A stretch of 64,000 nt of DNA from Myrica gale (lineage: Eukaryota > Streptophyta > Magnoliopsida > Fagales > Myricaceae): the NCBI GenBank assembly GCA_963930655.1, contig OZ005621.1, positions 14,991,001 through 15,055,000 on the forward strand, given 5' to 3'. Position numbers and translations under genes: made by a program. A model generated the notes under the pieces. The model saw nothing but the letters and a program-made list of their open reading frames with translations, was not told where the DNA came from and searched no databases. This document shows positions 20,794-32,221 of the stretch, piece after piece (position 1 is the stretch's first letter; every line of letters starts with the position of its first letter).

Positions 20794-21187
20794 TGACAGC
20801 GGTGCTTATGTTAATATCACTGGTTTTAGGCAAGGGCTTCGCCCCGGCCTCACGAGGAACTGAGGAAGTGCAAATAATTGACAAAATAAGGGACGAAGTC
20901 AAAAAGCCTTTTTTACTTTTTTTTTTTTGTTTTAATCATTTTTGTCCCTCCGAAATATTATTTTTAAACTGATTATGGAAAAACGTGACGTAGAAATAAT
21001 ACGATGTTTTGACCAGACATGTGAGCCCGGCCTGCCTCGACCCTATGGGCATCTCAAAGAGATTAGTGCCTTTATAAATTTTTACAAACTGACAAGTCGG
21101 CCCGGCCCCTGAGTCATAAATTATCGTGGGCTGAGAGTTGGGTAGAAGTTGAGTGAAAAGGAAGAATCCTTTGCTGGTTTTAGATTT
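20794..21187. other. Spacer left of the Mutator-like element
   Basis: No coding or RNA signal. It ends with the left target-site copy TTTAGATTT at 21179-21187. Confidence 0.4.
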
Positions 21188-21970
21188 GGCTTAATATACA
21201 AGCGTGTCCTCCTGGTTTAATGTTTTCTCAAAAATATCTTTATAGTAATTTTTGTTGTCCCGCTATCCCTGTGATATTCCTATTTTCTCCGATATACCCC
21301 TCCTACAATATTCCGTCAATTTTTAGACGAAAATTGATGACGTGGACCAATTGACCACGTCACATCCAATTAAACTGCAACATGTGTCCTTAACAGATGA
21401 TTGGACAAAATTGTTTTTCCACCTATATATCCACGTCACTCTCCTCTCCGACGATTCCCACCTCAGTCGAGTCCTCTCTTCCGCTCATGTCTCCGTCCAT
21501 CGAACTTCACAGCCCGCGTCTGCACCTTCTCCATGTTCATCTTCAACACCAACTTTCCCCAAACTTATCCTTTCCAATCTTCCCCATGAACGCGGCTCGC
21601 CCGCCTAGCCTCAGTCAGTTGGCCAAAAACATGCGACTGCCGTAGGCAACAGAAAAAGACGATAGACGGAAACTATTTTTCACTATCTGTTCAATCGTTT
21701 TCCTTCACTTTCTCGAGAACCAAACAGGATTTAAAGCTGCAAAATAGTGAAGGAAGGTGAGAGATAAGTTTTTATATACCAGAAAAAGGGAGCATCGCGG
21801 AAGGCGGAGTGAACGGCATTGCGATTGGTAGTTCTTCTTGGGCTTCGTGTCGTGAGCTAATGAGTTCGGAGAGTGAGAGATAGCGGCTGAGAGAGAAGCC
21901 ATGGCTGCGTTCAGAGAGAGAGAGCGACTTCGGCTTCCCGTGTCTGTTTGGCGGCCTCTGGTTATAAACG

Positions 21971-22401
21971 ATACCGAGGGCGTTGCCCATTCGTTATAAA
22001 GCTACTCTAATGTGCAGTGAACTTATGAAACTTTAATCTTTTTCATTGACATATTAATCTCTTTTCCTGATAATTTCAGATATATTTTATACGTAAATTG
22101 CATTATCTAATTCAAGAGTTATATCGTTTATCTGTTAAATCTATCATTAATCTCTATGTACTGCCTGCACGCCACGGATCAGCCCCATACCGAGGGCGTT
22201 GCCCATTCGTTATAAAGCTACTCTAATGTGCAGTGAACTTATGAAACTTTAATCTTTTTCATTGACATATTAATCTCTTTTCCTGATAATTTCAGATATA
22301 TTTTATACGTAAATTGCATTATCTAATTCAAGAGTTATATCGTTTATCTGTTAAATCTATCATTAATCTCTATGTACTGCCTGCACGCCACGGATCAGCC
22401 C
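21971..22401. repeat. 216-bp tandem duplication inside the Pack-MULE
   Basis: The unit beginning ATACCGAGGGCGTTGCCC occurs at 21971-22186 and again, essentially without change, at 22187-22401. The lack of divergence means the duplication is much younger than the separation of the terminal repeats. Confidence 0.9.
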
Positions 22402-22465
22402 AAGCTTTGTTCTGCGAAATATGGACCAATAGGACCTGGGCACGTCGGGTTCAGTTCTCAGTGAA

Positions 22466-22552
22466 CCCGAGGAGCTTGCCCATCTCGTATTTTTCGAACA
22501 AGGTGTCGTTATTGCTATTGTCGAAGGCGACATCTTCGATATGTGGTCTCAT
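22466..22552 (-). pseudogene. Captured 5' coding piece of a CIPK-like kinase
   Basis: On the minus strand the frame from the ATG at 22552 ends with TLFEKYEMGKLLG, which matches the N-terminal start of the kinase domain of CBL-interacting protein kinases (F-x-K-Y-E-x-G-K-L-L-G). The glycine-rich loop should continue G-T-F-A-K-V-Y, but the text departs from the family immediately after GKLLG. So only about 29 codons plus upstream sequence were captured. It lies between the terminal repeats of the Pack-MULE. The match is short, so other kinases with the same start cannot be excluded. Confidence 0.55.
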
Positions 22553-23033
22553 ACCAGATATGAGGCCAGAGATTGAACACAGGTTCCAAAAAATTTCGAA
22601 CAAAGAGGAAGGTTTAGGTGGATAAATAGCTTAGAACTAGGGATTTCAGAGGATGTTTTTCGTTTTCTGCAGCCTGTGTTTCCATATGGTTAGAGAGAGA
22701 TTGAAATCCGAGTTTGGCGCTGGAAGTTTCAAGAGAGAGAGAGGGCATTTTGGTAAGCTGATATGGAGAGGGTGACGTGGATATGGAGGTGTTAAATGAA
22801 TTTCGTCCGATCAGCAGTTTTCTCACATGTGTTGCTTTTTAATTGGATGTGACGTGGTCACTTGGTCCACATAATCAATTTCCGTCAAAAAATAGACGGA
22901 ATGTTGGTGGAGGGATAAAACGGGGAAAATGGATATACTTCAGGGGTAACGGGACAACAAAAATTACCATAGGGGTATTTCTGAGAAAACGTTAAACCTC
23001 AGGGGCACGCGTGTATATTAAGCCTTTAGATTT

Positions 23034-24309
23034 GGACGCGTGGGTAGCGATTTTCTGTTGCTCTAACACAAAAAAAAAAAAAGAAGTAGAGGACACGACC
23101 CATGAACAAGCGGCAAATCAAATCAGAAAATCTGAAAAAGATAAAATTATTTAATTAAAAAGGAAAAATTCAACAACTTAGATACACGATTCCGAACAAA
23201 TTATTGCCTATTCTAATAATATTTTAGCTTAATTATTCGATAGGTAATCATTGTATTAAATTATAACAAATTAGTTTTCAAAGTTCCGAAAGGGACAAGT
23301 TAGTCTCTAGAATCACTAATTAATAAAAAAGCTTAATTACTGTTACCTGATATTGACTTTTAAGAAATCAACCTTGGGTACAACTTTGAACTGTCCTGTC
23401 CTATAGTCCATTTTCATATATATTAGTCTTCTCATCCACCTAAAGTTTACAAACTAAAGAAGACCGACATGGAGTCGGAGTTAGAGTCGAAATGTCTATT
23501 GTCAAGGTTGGTGAACCTATCTCATATTCCACATCTGGTAGCTAGTGGGCTGAAGTTTTGAACGGAAGAAGCTATATGTTTGAAAAATAGATCACATGAA
23601 TCAGCCCGTACAACATCTTACCTCATATACTGATTTGTTAAAAGTTAATACTATAGAGATTGTACATGTAATTATGCATAATAAAAACTGTCTCTTTTCC
23701 ACAACGTTATATTAATTCTTAGGGAAAATACATTTTGCACTCACAAGGTTTTAGTTTCATCTTAAAAAATCACAGTATTTTTTTTAAAAAATCATGTAAC
23801 TAAGATTTGATTGTCAGTAAATAAGGTTACCAGACCCAAATTCGTTAGGGTTTTAATGAAAAATTAGTCCCTCCCAATAGCAACACTAAGTGTCTTGAAA
23901 ATAATTAAAAATTTAAAACTTAAACTACAAATTCTAAATTAATTAAAAACTTAAAAAAATTGTAACCCAAAACTAAAAAATAAAAATAAAACTGAAAAAA
24001 TGGGATTAGGGGAACTCCCCACCCTGACCCACGCATGGTGGAGGACGGGTCCCCTCCAGTGGCAGAGCCAGGGGATAATGCCTTCAAAGGACTTCAAACT
24101 TCTACTTTTATAGAGCTGAGAGTTGCCGTAGAATCATGCAGATACTGTGCAATCACGCGTGTGTTGACTGTTAATGAATAAGAGCTTGCCGACTTGCTTT
24201 TTACTGTTCATTAATAGTAATGATTTTTTAATGTTCAGTCTTGCCTGCTAACTTTCGGCTAACTTTGTCGTGACTTGTCAGTGAAGGTTTGCCGTTATAT
24301 GACTTGAAA
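23034..24309. other. AT-rich intergenic stretch
   Basis: An A-run at about 23069-23081 and long AT-rich text. No gene, RNA gene or bounded repeat is seen. A GC-richer patch near 24000-24070 is unexplained. Confidence 0.4.
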
Positions 24310-25055
24310 AATCTTCACTTAAATCATAAGGGTCTTGACTATCTGGGAACAAAGGATCCAAATATTGTTCTGGCTTGACTTGACTGGCAGAGGATGAGTG
24401 AGAAGAGGCTGGGGAGTGCTCATCTTGTCCGTTGATTTAGGCAATGAGGAAGGCTTAGGTACTTCTCCTAAGACAAGAAACCGATTGGCATTATTGACTG
24501 GAAGGCTTGGATTGGGGTCGGAGGACAATTTGTCCAGAAGATAATGGGTTTAGGTTCCTTGGGAGTCATGAAACTAATTTACGGGTGAGGAAATCAGGGA
24601 CACTCTTTTGACTACCTTTAATATATTCAATATTAAAATAAAAAATACTTAATATAGCTTTCCATCCGGCAAAAATCTATTTAGATGCAATATTTTGAAT
24701 ATATTTTTCCAAAACAAATTTGGCATTTTTGCAATCAACACGAACTAAAAATTCTTGATTTAATAAATCAAATTGAAGTTTCCTAATGCAGAGTACTATA
24801 GATTAAATTTCTTCTTTAATAGTATTATAATTATGCTGGGACTCCAATTGCCGGTGTAAAATAGACAATTTATTCAAAGGAATCAGAAGTGACTTTTTGT
24901 TTAAGAATGCTACCATAACCAATTTGTTAGGATCCCCCATCAAGGAATCCAAAACAAACACCAATTCCCCCTGTACCCGATCTACTTTTAATACCAAAAT
25001 GATTCTTCCGACCAAGGTTAAGTAAGACACGAGCTGTAATTTAGGATCTAACACA
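24310..25055 (-). mobile_element. Endogenous caulimovirid-like fragment (RNase H region)
   Basis: The minus strand shows QLESQHNYNTIKEEI, LQFDLLNQEFLVRVDCKNAK and FNIEYIKGSQKSVPDFLTR, which match the RNase H end of plant pararetrovirus polyproteins (Caulimoviridae), including a typical PDFLTR close. It is a fossil: a fragment of a few hundred bases with several breaks and no other viral gene nearby. It adjoins the LTR region of a gypsy element at its right. I cannot assign the genus; age is old, judging from decay. Confidence 0.65.
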
Positions 25056-28000
25056 CAAAAGTTTAAACACTCGAGATTTTATTGTTAAGAACGAAGAAAG
25101 TGGCTAAGGGTTAATTAGCCCAAAGACCATAAGAACAAGACAATCCCGATCAAGGGTTAATTTGCCCAAGAACAGGTACCCAATCTAGGTTATTAGCCTA
25201 GAATGAAGGCTAAGTGACAAGGTTATTAGCCCTGACACCGACTTAGCATATACGTGCCTATGCTCAGCCTAAACACTCCTAAAGCACTCAGGCTCTTTAA
25301 GATACTATTCTCTCGATAATCCCTCCTAATGCTCCTAAGGGTGTTTATATAGACATCCTTATGAGCTTACAAACCCTAACTGACTCCAAACAAATCAAAT
25401 CAAATCTAAATCTAAATCAAATATCTGATCTTTAGGAAGCAATTCCTTAAATCAAGGAGATTTGATATTACATGCCTAATAAATCGAACTAAAAAAAGGA
25501 AAGGATAATATTCAAGACTTTCGGAGAAACGTCCGGATCTAGAAGATACGATAAACCGTATCACTATAAAAAGGAAACAAATCACTGACGATGAGCTGGT
25601 CCTGGTCTGACTACGACTAGCTGGTTGGCATGCTGGCCATAAGTATCACTAGCTCCTGGTCGGTCAACACGCCTGGGTTGTTCTGGTTCGTCGGTCTGCC
25701 TGGGCTGCCTTGGTCGGTCAGCTTGACCTGATCGGTCGGTCTGCCCTGGGCTATCCTGGTCGGTCAAGAAATTGGTCGGGCACTGGCATCGCCTCTTGCT
25801 CCTCCTCTTCCCACTCGTGGTAGTCCAGGCCGTGGTATTTACTAGGTATCTTGTCAATCCCCCTTCCATAAAGTGTACCCTTGTCCTCAGGGGTAAAATC
25901 TGGAAACCTTAGGGCTATCTCGTTATAGTCTTCCGAAGTTGCTTCCCTAGCCCATTCCATTGTACCAATATTCTCCAGATCTTCCTTCGAGTTCATCCCC
26001 GATTTACCCTCTTGTATTCCAAGACCTTTGCGGGTTGTAGCAGCATTCTTCCTTCCTCATCAAAGGAAGGCAATTCGTCCACGATCATGCTAGTATCACC
26101 CACTCGTCTCTTAAGGAGAGACACATGAAATACCGAGTGGAGTCTTGAGGTTGGAGGCAATTCCAGACGATATGCAACTTCTCCCACCCGGGCAGCCACC
26201 TTGAAGGGTCAATCGTACCTCTTCTTGAGCTTGTGGCTCGCCTTTCTCTTCATGGTCTTCTGGCCATATAGTTTAGGTTTCATGTAAATAAAGTCCCAGG
26301 CTCAAATTCTTCTTGTTTTCTGCCTCTGTCATAATGCTTTTTCATGCTTGATTGAGCCTTCTTAAGCTCTTTCTTTACCTTAGCTAGGATCTAGTCCCGG
26401 GTGACCAATGCTTCCTCCACATCTGCACTCTTAGCCATGCCTTTCTCATATGTAACCAAAGTAGGAGGCTTCCTCCCATATACAACTTCAAATGGGCTAA
26501 GGGCGGTGGAAGAGTGGTACGTGGTATTATATCAATACTCAGCCCAGGACATGTACTCCATCCACCAAGCTTGTTCACCATGGCAATAGTATCGCAAGTA
26601 TTGCTCTAACATCTGGTTGACCACCTCTGTTTGGCCATTGGTCTACGAATGGTATGAGGAGCTGGTCTTCATTTTGCTCCCTTGGAGTGCGAACACTTCC
26701 TTTCAGAAAGAGCTCATGAACACCCGATCACGATTGGTCAATATGGTTCTCGGGAAACCATGGAGCTTTACCACGTGATCTACAAATGCTTTAGCCACAC
26801 TCTTCGTAGTCAATGGGTGCCTAAGGGGTATGAAATGTGCATACTAACTTAAGCGATCGACCACCACCAAAATCACTTCATATCCTTCACTTGTGGGCAG
26901 GCCTTCCACAAAATCCATGGACAAGTCTTCCCATATAGCTTCTGGTATGGGTAAGGGTTGCAAGAGACCCGTAGAGGCCATCATATCATGCTTGGCCTTT
27001 TGACATATGTCACATTCGGCCATACACTTCTTCACGCTCTTCTTTAGGCCCTCCCAATAGAAGAAATTCTTGACCCTCTTGTATGTCCTAAGCCACCCGA
27101 ATGACCACCTTCCTTGCTATGGTGGAAGTGAGTGAGTATGTCCTTCCTCAAGCTTGGCACACCGGGGAGATAGACATAGGACTTGTAGTAGATCAGCCCA
27201 TCCCGCAATTTGAACTCGATCACCCCTTCGTATGGGCTCTTTAGCTTCTAGATGATCTCTTGAGACCTTGCATCCAGCTCTATGGCCTCTCTAAGCTTGT
27301 CCCATATCCTCCATTCCACTCCGCTCAAGGCACTAAGTCCGACCTCATCTTCATAAAGAATCCACATCATTGGACTTCCTTCTTTCCTTGACAAAGCATC
27401 AACCACTTTATTCTCCTTGTCGGGCTGGTATACAATGTCGTACTCGAATCCCAAAAGCTTCACTAAAAACTTTTGCTACTTGGGTGTCACGATCTTCTGA
27501 TCTAGCAAGTGCCTTCTGATCTAGCAAGTGCCTAAACGCTTGTTGATCGGTCACGATAGTGAACTTCCTTCCTAGGAGGTAAGATCTCCACATTTTTACC
27601 GCATACACAACCGCCAACATTTATCTTGCGTAAGTTCTCCATGCCTTCTTTATTGGCCCTAAGGTCTTGGAGATATAAGTAATGGGTCTCCTTTATTGCG
27701 CTAGCATCGCTCCAATTCCTTCTCCATTTACATCTGTGTATAGTTCAAATGATTTCTTGAAATCGGGTAAAGCCAAGACGGGTGCTTTAGTCATTGCCCT
27801 CTTTAAGTCTTCGAAAACTCTTCTCTCCTCTTCCGACCACTCAAAGGCCTCCTTTTTCAGCATCGACGTAAATGGCTTGGCTATCAACCCATAGCCTTGA
27901 ACAAATCTTCTATAATAGCCCGTCAGACCAAGGAATCCTAGCAAGGTCGACATGTTCTTGGCTAGGGGCCAATCCACGATATCTTCCACCTTTCGCTGGT

Positions 28001-28395
28001 CTACCCGAGATGATGTGGCCAAGATATTCCAGCTCTTCTTGCATAAAGGAACATTTGAAGGCCTTGATGAAGAAGTGGTGTTGTTTCAAGATAAGCATCA
28101 CTTGCTCCATTTGCACCAAGTGTTCCTCCCTAGTCTTCGAGTACACCAAGATGTCATCGAAAAATACCAACACAAAATTTCTTAGGATGACTTGAATATA
28201 ACATTCATAGCCACTTGGAATGTTGGTGGCGGTATTACACAGCCCGAATAGCATAACTAGGTACTCATAATGGCCGGAATGAGTCCTAAATGCCGTCTTG
28301 TGAATGTCTTCCTCCTTCATCCAGATTTGATGGTACCCGGCCCTTAAGTCTAGCTTGGTGAACATGATGTCATCTAGGTCGATGATGTATCCTAA
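25056..28395 (-). mobile_element. Reina-like chromovirus (Ty3/gypsy), broken
   Basis: Minus-strand order from right to left: reverse transcriptase (FTKLDLRAGYHQIWM, VFFDDILVYS), RT-RNase H link ([19 protein letters not shown]), RNase H, integrase zinc region (CDICQKAKHD) and core (WEDLSMDFVEGLP), then [23 protein letters not shown] and a C-terminal chromodomain-like end (MEWAREATSEDYNEIALRFPDF). This order and end fit the Reina clade. The AT-rich block 25056-25560 with a TATATAAAC phrase and AATAAA-like text on the minus strand is its probable 3' LTR; borders are approximate. The right side is cut within RT by other gypsy sequence near 28395. It is broken by several (at least five) breaks. 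Confidence 0.75.
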
Positions 28396-28399
28396 TGGC

Positions 28400-28744
28400 C
28401 AAGGCCTATAAATGTGAAGGAAATAAGGAGTTTCCTGGGGTTAACAGGATACTACCGAAGGTTCATCGAGGGGTTTACAAAGATAGTTATACTATTGACA
28501 TCGTTGATTAAGAAAAATGTCAAGTTTGAATAGACGTTTGAGTGCGAATAAAATCTTTTGGGATTTTAGACCGAATGGGTACCATGACGTACCAGTGGCC
28601 CTACCTATTTCTTAGAGTATGAGCCCTTGCACATTAAGAGAACCTTATATATGTAGAAAAACAGATAAGGTTTAGACAAAATGAGCAAGAGTTAAGGACG
28701 AAGAATCGAATTCCGAGGACGGAATTTCTGTAAGGAGGGGAGGA
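28400..28744 (+). mobile_element. Gypsy pol fragment and polypurine tract, plus strand
   Basis: The plus strand reads [18 protein letters not shown] near 28428-28485, a Ty3/gypsy RT to RNase H link. Just before the LTR it shows the run GTAAGGAGGGGAGGA, a typical chromovirus polypurine tract. These are internal leftovers of the element whose LTR follows. The fragment is fused head-on to the RT of the minus-strand Reina-like element and is broken. Confidence 0.7.
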
Positions 28745-31700
28745 TGTGAGACCCCGATTTTAGGTCTGTCAAGTTATTGCTTATGACCTCTTAAGTACGT
28801 ATTATCGCAAGTGTATGTATGATCGAATTTGTGATTTTTGAGGTAAGTGTCGACACATTGGAGCATAGTGTCGACACATTAAACTAACACCCGAAAGTCT
28901 ACCTTTTTCTGGAGCCCAAAGTGAATTTTTACTAAGTGTTGTAAGTGTCGACACCTTGGGTCATAGTGTCGACACATTAGACCGATACCCGAGAGTTCGC
29001 CTTTTTCCAGAACTCCCGTGAATTTTGACCAAGTGATGGAAGTGTCGACACCTTGAGTGATGGTGTCGACACATCGAACTGAAACCCGAGAGTTTACATT
29101 TTTCCCACTTTGGCTAAGTGTTGGAAGTGTCGACACCTTGAGTGATGGTGTCGACACATCTTACTAAATGTGTTGTAAGTGTCGACACCTTGAGTGATAG
29201 TGTCGACACATATAACTACATTCCGAAATTTTACGGATTGAAAATACGTGAGGTGAAATTCATGTGAAAAAGGGGGAAATAAGGGAGGGCAGCCTTGTCT
29301 TTTCCCCAAGCCCTTTACGTATAAGGCAACCCCCCCTTTCCCACAAATCATTTTGCCCTAGCTCACCCGAACAAGAAGAAGAAGAAGAAGGAGAAAGAAA
29401 GAAGAAGGAGAAGAAGAAGAAAAGAAGAAGGAAAAGGAAGAAGAGAAAGAAAGAGAGAGAAGAAGGTAAGGGATTTCAGCCCTTCTTGGCCGACCAAGCC
29501 ATCATTCATTTCTCTCATTTTCTCTTCTTTCCTTTAATGGTTGTTGGTTGTGAAGTTTGTTTGGTTTTCTCCTTGTATGTGTTGTGTTCATATGTGTTAT
29601 TTGAAGAAAATGTAGATCTAGTAAGCTTTAAAGAATAATGAGCTTTAAAGAGTAGTATGGGTTGTATGTGGAACCATGGAGAGTTATGGTCAGATCTGAA
29701 AATAAGAAATATGTTCAAGAGAGAGAGAGAGATTGCTTGCTGCACCCTAGGTGTTTGATGAAAAGCCTAAAAGAGGGCTGAGATCTATTTTGAGCATGTA
29801 TGGCCGAATCTATTGGTTGATGTAATGCATATGAGTCTTGTTGAGAACCACCAAGCCCTAAGTGTTTGATATATGGTTAGATCGGAAAGATGTTCAAGAG
29901 AACAAATGATACACCCTACTTGTTTGATAAAAGCCCAAAAGAAATGGGCAAATGCAATAGTATAGCTTGATGAAGATGGAATCATAGTTTTGTTACAAAC
30001 TTTGAGTTGAAGTTGTAAAAGTGGAAGGAATGTGAAATAATGGTTGCTGTTATGAGATGTTAAGTTAGCCTTGGATGTTGGTTGTGTCATGAAGAGATTA
30101 GAGTTTTGGGTTGTTGGAAGTTAGAACGTTGAAAAGATTGTTGTGATGGCTGGTAATTACATAAGCAGATTTCAGAGCTGGAATAGAGAGTGTGTTTTGA
30201 TGCATTGTAGTTATCTCTTGATATTGAGTGGCTCCTAGATTGAAGGCCTAGGACATGGAAAGATTTTAAGTCATACCTTAGATGATTGTAATGTATTGAT
30301 TACTCTATACGTCTAGTAACCTATGAATAACAAAGGTATGATCCAATTGTAGTTAACGTGACGTTCAACACTCAAGCAAGCGAAGGTAAGAGGAGCTTAC
30401 GTTTGTAAGTGAAAATAGTAAGTAGCAACTTACACTTTACAAAACTGGAATGATACACAGCATGTTTTTATGAATAAGCATAACATGTTTATAACCAAGC
30501 ATGACATCGTATACGTATTTGTATGAAAGCACGAAAGAAGTTTTGTGCAAATGAAAACATGAAAGGTTTATGAGATATTTGTCATTAAGCACGAACTGTC
30601 AAGAGCATTTGCATGATTTCCTAGAAGGAAAGAGAAAGAGAAGCATTTTATGATAAGTTGATTACTCATCATCAAGCATGACATGAGCACGTCATGAGCA
30701 ATTGCATTTGCATTTATTTTTCTCATAAGAAAGAAGGAGAAATTTTATGCAAATGAAAGTACCATTTTTATGCTACTTTACGTTAAGTTTCAAGTAAGTT
30801 AATGAACCCAAGTCGGTCGGTACCGTACCAAGTCAAGAAGGTGCATCCATACCGAAGGACGTTTACGTGAAGGATGGATGTCACCTAGGACACCTATACC
30901 GAAGGATGCTTGCAAGAAGGATGGGTAGTCCGGGAGGTATGTGCAATCACACGAAGGATGCTTGCAAGAAGGTGTGAGCCTCCAAGAGTCGTGTCTAGCC
31001 ACTGAAGGACATTGAGAAGGTGTGCTAGCTCGACCATATGTAAGGTCCCCAAGGAAAAAGGGGGACAGTTCCAACGGGAACGCACAACCCTGATGCCAGG
31101 GGTAAATGGAGCTCAAGTAGCCCATAGGATAAGAATGGAAAAGGTTTTCCAAAAGAAAGAGCTTTATAAGTATAAGAGATGTTTTCAAGAGCAAGTGCAT
31201 GTGCATATGCAATCATGAGGCATACACGTGCATCACGATTTATGATCATGCATGAATTACATACGTATACATGATATTTAAAGTTCAAGTTTATGATTAT
31301 TTCAAGTTAAAGCTCATGATATTTCAAGTTGTACTTGAATTACATTATGTTCAAGTTTGTAATTATTTCAAGTTTAAGCGCATGCTTATGATTTTAAGTT
31401 AAGTGCATGCTTATGATTTTAAGTTCATTATGATATCGAGTTCATGATGATTTCAAGTTTAAAAGCAAGTGTATGATTTCAAGTTCAAGATTATGAGCTC
31501 AAAGAACAAGTTCATGGTTTCAAACTCACGATTTCAAGTTCATATTTCCAAACCATGATTTCAAGCTCATGTTTTAATTATAATTCCTTACTGAGTCTTT
31601 CGACTCACAGATGTTTTAAATTGTATCATTCCAGATAACAATTCAGGTGGGAAAATCTAGAAGAGGGACCGATGAGAACGTCCTCATCTCTCTTTGTTGT

Positions 31701-32221
31701 TTCATTAAAGGTTAGATATAATTTTGAAGAGTCGTCATGAGCCTCCGTTGTGTGGTGGTCATGGGTTATTCGGACTAGTAGAGTTCAAGGTTTTTGATGT
31801 CTAGTATCTTAGTCGTGGTTATCAGAAACAGAAGTTGAAGAGTTCATAGGAAGTACTAAGAACTCTTATCAGGCATCCTGTGAATGTCTATGTTATGTGT
31901 ATAAGGATTCAAGATGTATTACATATATGTTATGAGTAGGTCCATATAAAGGTTTTGTTGGAATCCCTTAGGACTTGTACTTCAGCAATGCAGGCATGAC
32001 ATGTAATTTGGATGCTTTCACTATTGCCGTTGTAGTCAATTGTGTAAGTTGAAGATTTTGTAAATCTCTTTGGCCCATCTCTCTCAGTTGTAGGTGTTTA
32101 TGTATATGTTCATAAAAAAAAAAAATCCGCTGCATGATTAAGAGAAAACGCTAGAACATTCATTGAGTGGATGTTCGCGGCTGTCATTAACCCCCTTCGG
32201 GCTAGCGTTCGGGGCGTGACA
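28745..32221 (+). repeat. LTR of a large gypsy element (probably Tekay/Del-like chromovirus)
   Basis: It starts TGTGAGACCCCG and ends GTTCGGGGCGTGACA, preceded by the polypurine tract, so it is a 3' LTR of 3477 bp. It contains a TATAAGGCAA box near 29320, a GAA-rich leader (29366-29470), and a block with AAGGTCCCCAAGGAAAAAGG at 31042 that matches, in reverse, the solo LTR at 55257-60443. Degenerate repeats GAAGGATGCTTGCAAGAAGG occur at 30895-30985. Small frames in it are not genes. The unusual part is the palindrome array at 28847-29214. Confidence 0.75.
28847..29214. repeat. Five pairs of GTGTCGACAC palindromes in a gypsy LTR
   Basis: Ten exact copies of GTGTCGACAC in five pairs, about 23 bases between members of a pair. 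Each pair is arranged as AAGTGTCGACAC then a CTTGAGTGAT-like phrase then GTGTCGACACAT. Pairs recur about every 60-95 bases. This is the same palindrome and the same paired style as in the Sirevirus, but in an LTR of another superfamily. Confidence 0.92.

Larger units (their letters stand above)
21188..23024. mobile_element. Pack-MULE (Mutator-like element carrying gene pieces)
   Basis: Terminal inverted repeats of about 260 bp: 21188-21450 begins GGCTTAATATACAAGCGTG, and 22762-23024 ends CACGCGTGTATATTAAGCC. Matching phrases in the arms include GGACAACAAAAATTAC, AATTGGATGTGACGTGG and GATATGGAGAGGGTGACG. A 9-bp target duplication TTTAGATTT flanks both ends (21179-21187 and 23025-23033), the hallmark of Mutator. 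There is no transposase inside. The interior holds exon-like, GC-richer sequence, including a piece resembling the start of a CIPK kinase gene (22466-22552), and a 216-bp tandem duplication. The arms are somewhat diverged from each other. Confidence 0.88.

Noticed and set aside
25582-25869. Frame rich in Q, T, D, R, P and G near the Reina-like element
   Set aside because: Alternative-frame reading of a low-complexity GGTCGGTC tract after the chromodomain-like end; not a separate gene.
28879-29351. Frames in the gypsy LTR palindrome array
   Set aside because: Same reason: low-complexity translation of the palindrome array, without codon character.
29264-29638. 124-codon plus-strand frame rich in Lys, Arg and Glu
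   Set aside because: It is the GAA/AAG microsatellite leader of the gypsy LTR.
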